In this document: piece by piece, positions 42,638-48,001 of the stretch | Layout: every line of letters begins with the position of its first letter | How positions within the stretch are numbered: position 1 is the stretch's first letter | Assembly (NCBI GenBank): GCA_943356485.1 | Contig: CALRFD010000004.1 | Location: 61,920 to 109,920 of the forward strand | Length of the DNA stretch: 48,001 bases | Source of the DNA: Patescibacteria group bacterium | GTDB lineage: Bacteria; Patescibacteriota; Microgenomatia; Daviesbacterales; UBA10151 | Reading direction: 5' to 3' | Notes under the pieces: model-generated | Databases searched by the model: none | The model's input: only the letters and a program-made list of their open reading frames with translations | Told to the model about the DNA's origin: nothing | Translations under genes and position numbers: made by a program

Positions 42638-44243
42638 ACTAGCTTTTATATTACAAAAAAGAATAATTATTTTATTTCTTCTGATTATTTCTTTGGCAGG
42701 TTTTTTACGAATATATAAATTGGGTCAAGTTCCACCGTCTTTAACCTGGGATGAAGCTGCGGTAGGTTATAATGCCTGGACAATTGCCAATTATGGGAGA
42801 GATGAATATGGAAGATCTTTTCCTATATACTTTAAATCTTTTGGCGAAGATAAACAGCCTGTTCATATATACCTTACAGCTATTATTGTAAAGTTATTCG
42901 GGCCGTCAGAATTTACTATAAGGCTCCCAGCGGCATTATTTGGAATATTTAATATCGCTCTGATTTTCTTTTTAGCGCAGCTAATATTTAGAAATAATTT
43001 AATTGCCTTGACGTCCTCGTTTTTTTTGGCGATTTCTCCTCAAAATATTCATTTCTCCAGATTCAATCATGAAGCTAATTTTGCCTTATTTTTTTTTATG
43101 CTTGGTCTGATCTTTTTTTTAAAATTTATTAAAGAAGATAGGCTTTTCTTGTCCCTTGCCCTTCTTAGTTTGTTGTTTAGTATGATTTGCTACCATGCAG
43201 CTGAGATAATTGTACCCCCAATTATTATTTTGTTAATTATCATTTACAAAAAGAGCTTTAAAATAAAAAGTCTTAGTTTTTTTATCTCATTATTTCTTCT
43301 CTTTTGTTTTATTGTTATTGTCTTATTTCAGCCTAGACTTTTCGGTATAGCTAGATTAGATCAAACAGCTTTTAGTAGGGGAGATATTGAAAAGACGCAA
43401 ATTTTTAAACTAACCGGGAGTTATACATTAGGCAGAGTTAATAGAGTAGTCTCTAACTACTGGTCTAACTTTAATCCGCAGTATTTATTTGTTAAAGGAG
43501 ATAATAATCCCCGTCTTTCGTCTCAAGGAGCAGGAGAATTCTATAAAATTGATGCTTTATTTTTGCTCATAGGAGTTTTTAGCTTAATTAAGAAAAGGTC
43601 AAAGGAAGGAATTTTTCTACTTGGATGGGCATTTATAGCTCCTTTTGGTGATAGTATAGCTGGGGAAGCTCCTCATGCAGCCAGAGCATATTTTATGATG
43701 GGAAGTTGGAACTTAATTGCAGCCTTAGGATTTTATAAAGTGGTTTCTTATCCTAAGAGGTATATTTTTAAATGGTTTAATGGAGTTTTTGTAATAGCAA
43801 TTCTACTTTGCTCACTGATAATTTACTTAAATTATTATTTTAATGAATTTCCAAAAAGATACGCTATTGATTGGCAATACGGAATGAAGCAAGTAGTTGA
43901 ATTTGTTACTTCGCATAATGAATACGATCAAGTTTATATGACTTCGATCCGGTCACAGCCCTATATTTTCTATCTATATTATTTAAAAACCCCATTGTAT
44001 GAATATTTAAACACAGTTGTTTATAATAATAATCGGGAGAAGAGTTCTAATAATGTTTCATATTTTGGTAAATACTCCTTTGAAGGGTGGAACGCATTTG
44101 AAAGTAAAGGGGATAAAGGGGTACTATATGTTTTAAGTCCAAGTGAATATGATGGATTAAAGTATAGATCTAGTTTTGATATAAAAAAGGTTGTATATTT
44201 CCCGAATAATACAGTTGCTTTTTTTATAGTTGCTTTGAATTAA
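42621..44243 (+). CDS. GT39-family membrane glycosyltransferase (array copy 6)
   Basis: A 540-residue protein. Seen: PPSLTWDEAAVGYNAWTIANYGRDEYG (38-64) with Asp44-Glu45, SFGEDKQPVHIYL near 73-85, SRFNHEANFALF, YLFVKGDNNPRLSSQGAGEFY, APHAARAYFMMG in place of HALR, and IDWQYGMKQVV. The start may be ATG 42621 or the in-frame ATG two codons later. A short TA repeat (42611-42621) directly upstream encodes the end of the preceding protein and might also serve as a -10. About twelve membrane segments. The next gene follows after two bases. Confidence 0.83.
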   Translation: MSMKSKLAFILQKRIIILFLLIISLAGFLRIYKLGQVPPSLTWDEAAVGYNAWTIANYGRDEYGRSFPIYFKSFGEDKQPVHIYLTAIIVKLFGPSEFTIRLPAALFGIFNIALIFFLAQLIFRNNLIALTSSFFLAISPQNIHFSRFNHEANFALFFFMLGLIFFLKFIKEDRLFLSLALLSLLFSMICYHAAEIIVPPIIILLIIIYKKSFKIKSLSFFISLFLLFCFIVIVLFQPRLFGIARLDQTAFSRGDIEKTQIFKLTGSYTLGRVNRVVSNYWSNFNPQYLFVKGDNNPRLSSQGAGEFYKIDALFLLIGVFSLIKKRSKEGIFLLGWAFIAPFGDSIAGEAPHAARAYFMMGSWNLIAALGFYKVVSYPKRYIFKWFNGVFVIAILLCSLIIYLNYYFNEFPKRYAIDWQYGMKQVVEFVTSHNEYDQVYMTSIRSQPYIFYLYYLKTPLYEYLNTVVYNNNREKSSNNVSYFGKYSFEGWNAFESKGDKGVLYVLSPSEYDGLKYRSSFDIKKVVYFPNNTVAFFIVALN

Positions 44244-44245
44244 AT

Positions 44246-45004
44246 ATGACTAAAATATCTGTTGCGCTTGCTGTTTTTAATGAAGAAGATAACCTGGAGA
44301 GTTGCTTGCAATCAGTCAAAGATTTTGCTGATGAAATAATTGTAGTTGATGGTGGTTCAGAAGATAGAACGATTGAGGTTGCAAAAAGGTTTAATGCAAA
44401 AATTATTAAAACAAATAATCATCAGATTTTTCATATAAATAAAAATAAGGCAATAGATGCTTCATCGGGAGATTGGATTTTGCAGCTTGATGCAGATGAG
44501 ATAGTAAGTAAAGAGTTAGGTGAAGAAATTCAAAAGGTAATAGGAATGGAAACAGATATAGCAGGGTATTGGATTCCCAGGAGTAATTTCTTTTTAGGCA
44601 GATTTCTTAAAAAAGGCGGTCAGTATCCGGATTATACATTAAGGCTTTATAAAAAAGGTGAGGGCAGATTACCTGCTAAGGACGTGCACGAGCAGGCAGT
44701 AGTTAATGGTAAAACCGGTTACTTAAAAAGTGATCTACTGCATTTAAGAGATAGGAACTTTTCAAACTACATTCAGCGATTTAATAGATATACAGATTTA
44801 TTTTCTTCCCAGTTGAGGGAGGCAAATATAAGGATGGACTTCTTCTCCTTTATTAACTATATCTTTGTTAAGCCTTGTTTTTGGTTTCTTAAAGCCTATA
44901 TTAGGCATAGAGGATATGTAGATGGATTTTCTGGTTTTATATTTGCTTTTTTTTCTTCATTAAGATTCCCGATTGCATACTTAAAGGCTTTAATAAATTT
45001 ATGA
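44246..45004 (+). CDS. GT2 glycosyltransferase, WaaE-like
   Basis: A 252-residue GT2 protein, third of its kind here. Seen: SVALAVFNEEDNLESCLQSV (5-24), FADEIIVVDGGSEDRT (26-41), LDADEIVS near 80-87 with the DxD site, and GGQYPDYTLRLYKKGEG near 130-146. A hydrophobic stretch near the C-terminus (about 228-248) may anchor it to the membrane. It probably adds a sugar to a lipid-linked glycan from the cytosolic side. It overlaps the following GT4 gene by four bases. Confidence 0.83.
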   Translation: MTKISVALAVFNEEDNLESCLQSVKDFADEIIVVDGGSEDRTIEVAKRFNAKIIKTNNHQIFHINKNKAIDASSGDWILQLDADEIVSKELGEEIQKVIGMETDIAGYWIPRSNFFLGRFLKKGGQYPDYTLRLYKKGEGRLPAKDVHEQAVVNGKTGYLKSDLLHLRDRNFSNYIQRFNRYTDLFSSQLREANIRMDFFSFINYIFVKPCFWFLKAYIRHRGYVDGFSGFIFAFFSSLRFPIAYLKALINL

Positions 45005-46074
45005 AAGTAGCAATTAATATTCTCCCATTAAAATCAGGACACAAAAATAGGGGCATTGGTTTCTATACCAGCAGTCTTATTGAAAACTTGAAACTCGACC
45101 CGCAGATAAAAGTTCAGGAATTCATAAATTTAAACGAGGTAAACGACGTAGATATTGTACATTATCCTTTCTACGATCTCTTTTTTCATACGCTTCCGGT
45201 TAGAAAGAAATTTAAAACAATTGTAACAATTCATGATGTCATACCTCTGTTATTTCCTGAGCATTATCCTGTAGGTATCCGCGGAAGATACGCAATAATG
45301 CTTCAAAAATTATCACTTAAGAGCTGTAAAGGTGTAATTACGGACTCTGAAATTTCCAGGTCTGATATATCTAGATATCTAAGTTTTAATAAAGGAAAAA
45401 TCTCAACTGTTTATCTAGCACCGAATAAAGAGTTTAAGATACAAAGCGATAATAGGCTAATTCATGTAGGAAGAAAATATAATCTTCCCAGCAGGTATTT
45501 ATTATATGTAGGAGATGCTAATTGGGTTAAGAATTTACCATTTCTATTGAAGGGATTTGCCGGGTTACTTAATAAAAACGTAGATTTTAGGGATATAAAA
45601 TTGATAATGGTTGGGCAGGTATTTTTAAAAAAAGTTGAAAGTATAAATCATCCTGAATTGGAATCTTTAAAAGAAGCCAATAGACTAATTAAGGATTTAA
45701 GTCTAGAGAGAAATATTATAAGACCGGGCGATTTAAATTTAGACGATTTAGTTTCCTTCTATAACTTAGCAACGGTATATATACAGCCCTCAATGTATGA
45801 AGGTTTTGGATTTCCTCTAGTCGAAGCCTTCGCTTGTGGCACGCCTGTTTTATCTTCTGATAGGGGGAGTCTTCCTGAAATAGGTGGAGATGCAGCTGTG
45901 TATTTTAATCCAACAAATCTAAATAAGTTTGTATCAGAGCTTGAGCTTATATTAAGAGATAACTCTTTAAGGAGTAGCCTTTCTAAATTAGGATTGAAAA
46001 GATCGAAAGAGTTTAGCTGGAGAAAAGTAGCAAACGAAACAAAATCTATTTATCAAAAAATTATTTCAACATGA
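45001..46074 (+). CDS. GT4 glycosyltransferase, mannosyltransferase-like
   Basis: A 357-residue GT-B protein. Seen: GHKNRGIGFYTSSLIENL (13-30), typical of the acceptor-side loop, VTIHDVIPLLFPEHYP near 76-91, a hallmark of the WbdA/MtfB-like group, YLLYVGDANWVKNLPFLL near 166-183, and PSMYEGFGFPLVEAFACGTPVL near 263-284 with the E-x7-E retaining motif. It uses a nucleotide sugar, possibly GDP-mannose, in the cytosol. It overlaps both neighbours by four bases. Confidence 0.84.
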   Translation: MKVAINILPLKSGHKNRGIGFYTSSLIENLKLDPQIKVQEFINLNEVNDVDIVHYPFYDLFFHTLPVRKKFKTIVTIHDVIPLLFPEHYPVGIRGRYAIMLQKLSLKSCKGVITDSEISRSDISRYLSFNKGKISTVYLAPNKEFKIQSDNRLIHVGRKYNLPSRYLLYVGDANWVKNLPFLLKGFAGLLNKNVDFRDIKLIMVGQVFLKKVESINHPELESLKEANRLIKDLSLERNIIRPGDLNLDDLVSFYNLATVYIQPSMYEGFGFPLVEAFACGTPVLSSDRGSLPEIGGDAAVYFNPTNLNKFVSELELILRDNSLRSSLSKLGLKRSKEFSWRKVANETKSIYQKIIST

Positions 46075-47234
46075 ATAAATGGATAGGATTAAATAGAGAT
46101 AATTTAAGAATCCTTTTTTTATTTCTGCTTTGGAAAATCGGATTAATATTAATTTTGGTACTTTCAATAATTTTTATCCCCTTAGCATATAAAGATAGGT
46201 TTTTGGGTGGTGGGTCAATTCTATTTAAATTATCGCCTGTTCTTTTTTCCTGGGCTAATTTTGATGGAGAACATTATTTATCTATAGCTATATATGGCTA
46301 CAAAAATCTTGAGCAAGCTTTTTTTCCGGTTTTCCCTTTTCTTATTTCTTTTTTTGCCAAACCATTTTCAGATACGATACTAAGTTCATTAGTTAATTAC
46401 ACAATTATTGGTTTAATAATTTCCAACAGCTCTTTTTTATTAGCAACATACTATTTATTTGAATTAATAAAAATTGATTACTCCAAAAAAATAGCTTTTC
46501 TAACCATAATACTTTTAATATCTTTTCCAACCTCTTTTTATTTTGGTTCTTTATATAATGAACCCTTGTTTCTTCTTTTGTCAGTTTTGACTTTTTTAAA
46601 TGCCAGAAAGGGTAAATGGTTTTTAGCTTCTATTTTTGGACTAATTGCTTCGGGAACACGGGTTTTTGGAATACTGCTTTTCCCGGCTATTTTAATAGAG
46701 GCGTATCAAAAAAAAGAAAAATTTAATAGAGCATTTTGGATATTTTTAATTCCTTTCGGATTAATCTTATATATGTGGTATCAATATATTAGCGTTGGGG
46801 ATCCGTTAGCTTTTTATCACTTGCAAAAAAATGTGGGTGAGCAACATCAGGCAGGTATAATTTTGCCGCCTCAAATTTTTTATAGATATACAAAAATGTT
46901 ACTTTCCTTTAATGGCTTTAAACCGATTTATCAAACTATTGTGCTTGAATTTTTTGCAGGGATTGTTTTTCTTATACTGCCTATTTATGGCTATTTTAAA
47001 AAAGTTAGATTGTCATATCTGACGTATTCACTATTAGGGTTTTTATTGCCTACGATACAGGGAAGTTTTTCGTCACTTCCGAGATATGTCCTGATTCTTT
47101 TCCCCAGTTTCCTAATCTTAGCTCTATGGTTTGAAAAAATACCAAAAAAACTTAAGATTATTTTAATACTATGTTCAATATTTTTGCTAGCTATAGAAGC
47201 ATCCCTGTTTTTTAGGGTATACTGGGTAGCATGA
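46071..47234 (+). CDS. PIG-V-like polytopic membrane glycosyltransferase (putative)
   Basis: A 387-residue protein with about ten hydrophobic segments. The first outer loop, WANFDGEHYLSIAIYGY (61-77), matches the PIG-V/Gpi18-like consensus (W/F-D-G-x-x-Y-x-x-IA-x-x-GY) with Asp65 as candidate catalytic residue, followed by AFFPVFPFLISF (83-94). The minus-strand gene at 3953-5122 has the same loop. Known PIG-V enzymes add mannose from a polyprenyl-phosphate donor. It overlaps the preceding gene by four bases and the next by four (ATGA). Confidence 0.72.
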   Translation: MNKWIGLNRDNLRILFLFLLWKIGLILILVLSIIFIPLAYKDRFLGGGSILFKLSPVLFSWANFDGEHYLSIAIYGYKNLEQAFFPVFPFLISFFAKPFSDTILSSLVNYTIIGLIISNSSFLLATYYLFELIKIDYSKKIAFLTIILLISFPTSFYFGSLYNEPLFLLLSVLTFLNARKGKWFLASIFGLIASGTRVFGILLFPAILIEAYQKKEKFNRAFWIFLIPFGLILYMWYQYISVGDPLAFYHLQKNVGEQHQAGIILPPQIFYRYTKMLLSFNGFKPIYQTIVLEFFAGIVFLILPIYGYFKKVRLSYLTYSLLGFLLPTIQGSFSSLPRYVLILFPSFLILALWFEKIPKKLKIILILCSIFLLAIEASLFFRVYWVA

Positions 47235-48001
47235 AGAGAATTTTACAGAGAATCATTTCCAATCCTTTATTTTCAGGGAGTGCTGTAATGGTTTTGGGGA
47301 GTAACACGATAAATTTTTTGAATTATATTTACCATTTTATAATTGGTAGAATGCTTGGTCCGGCAGGTTATGGTGAGCTTGTATCTCTGATTTCGATTAT
47401 CGGGATTTTTGGTACAATTCCTGCGTCTTTAGGTTTAGTTATTATTAAGTATGTTTCAGCAGCCAGGACTAAAGAGGAGATTGATAATTTAGTTGGGTGG
47501 ATAAAAGAGAAAACTTTTCAAATATCGGTATTAATTTTCCTTTGCATATTGTTTTTGAGTCCTGCAGTCACATCCTTCTTGCATATTACTAGATTAGATT
47601 ACTTAATCTTAATTGCTATTTCATATTTGTTTTCTCTTTCTTCAGGATTTAACAGATCAATACTGCAAGGGTTGTTGAAATTTAAAGAGATGGTTTTTTC
47701 CGTACTTGTGGAAAGTAGTTTTAAATTAATTCTAAGCATAGTTTTAGTCTATTTAGGTTTTTTTGTTGGAGGGGCTATTTTTGCTGCAACAATAGCGTGT
47801 GTCTTGGGATGGTTTCTAACAGGCATTTATCTTAAAAAATATCATAAAAAAAATATAACCCAACCTGAAAATATCAAGGCTTTAATCTCATTTATATTCC
47901 CTGCTCTTATTCAGACTGTCTCTGTAACTTTACTTTATTCATCAGATGTGGTTTTAGTAAAGCATTTTTTTCTTCTCATGATGCAGGTATATATGGCTAG
48001 T
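47231..48001 (+). CDS. Second Wzx-type flippase, N-terminal part (cut by the window end)
   Basis: The first 257 codons of a MOP-family flippase. Translation starts MKRILQRIISNPLFSGSAV and continues with GRMLGPAGYGELVSLISIIG, typical of polysaccharide flippases, and five or six hydrophobic segments. The ATG overlaps the preceding stop by four bases. Odd: the last 12 codons in frame read LLMMQVYMAS, while the neighbouring frame from 47971 reads SSHDAGIY, which is the conserved sequence expected after VLVKHFF. A missing T in the T run 47965-47971 and an extra base at 47995-47996 would explain this. Either the sequence has two small errors here or the gene has a short out-of-frame patch. Confidence 0.8.
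   Translation, partial: MKRILQRIISNPLFSGSAVMVLGSNTINFLNYIYHFIIGRMLGPAGYGELVSLISIIGIFGTIPASLGLVIIKYVSAARTKEEIDNLVGWIKEKTFQISVLIFLCILFLSPAVTSFLHITRLDYLILIAISYLFSLSSGFNRSILQGLLKFKEMVFSVLVESSFKLILSIVLVYLGFFVGGAIFAATIACVLGWFLTGIYLKKYHKKNITQPENIKALISFIFPALIQTVSVTLLYSSDVVLVKHFFLLMMQVYMAS

Overview
The window looks like part of a Candidate Phyla Radiation genome (Patescibacteria, most like Microgenomates). This placement is inferred from AT-rich DNA, very tightly packed genes, a great excess of membrane-embedded GT-C glycosyltransferases, TGA used as a normal stop (for example at 774-776 and 47232-47234, which argues against Gracilibacteria/SR1), and many promoters whose predicted start site falls on or next to the start codon. 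I saw no rRNA, tRNA, CRISPR array, integrase or transposase. No stretch longer than 300 bases lacks a gene.

Layout. (1) 1-3956: nucleotide-sugar and lipid-sugar supply, with the end of a dTDP-glucose 4,6-dehydratase, RmlC-like and RmlD genes (dTDP-L-rhamnose route), a GDP-mannose 4,6-dehydratase, and a GT2-GtrA fusion. (2) 3953-8393: a minus-strand PIG-V-like membrane protein, a GT2-GT39 fusion of 728 residues, an ALG5-like GT2 and a small exported cysteine-rich protein. (3) 8394-14763: an accessory island with a type II restriction-modification pair (Eco47II-like endonuclease and a cytosine-C5 methyltransferase carrying an N-terminal MerR-type helix-turn-helix), a MOSC protein, a DinB-like protein, a 641-residue protein I do not recognise, and a YgjP-type metallopeptidase. 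(4) 14826-28219: GT39, two PTPS-related membrane proteins, a Wzx-type flippase, a 1142-residue fusion of an exported deacetylase-like region with a GT-C membrane part, its free-standing paralog, and another GT39. (5) 28222-30618 (minus): a YfhO-like membrane protein. (6) 30672-48001: a nearly continuous run of overlapping genes with WaaE-like GT2s, two GT4s, a GT87/PIG-M-like enzyme, six consecutive GT39 paralogs, a second PIG-V-like protein, and a second flippase cut by the window end.

Taken together, regions 1, 2 and 4-6 can be read as a cell-surface glycan factory. Cytosolic enzymes make activated sugars, GT2 enzymes charge polyprenyl phosphate or extend lipid-linked glycans, flippases move them across the membrane, and the many GT-C enzymes decorate glycan or protein acceptors outside. 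Substrates cannot be assigned from sequence alone.

The most striking observation is the restriction-modification locus. A near-perfect 15-bp inverted repeat (9304-9336) fills the -35 and spacer of the methyltransferase promoter, the predicted transcription start is the A of the ATG, and the methyltransferase itself carries a MerR-type DNA-binding domain. This suggests a methyltransferase that is its own regulator. The other main leads are the GT2-GT39 and deacetylase-GT-C fusions, the GT39 array, and the unrecognised 641-residue protein beside the restriction-modification genes.
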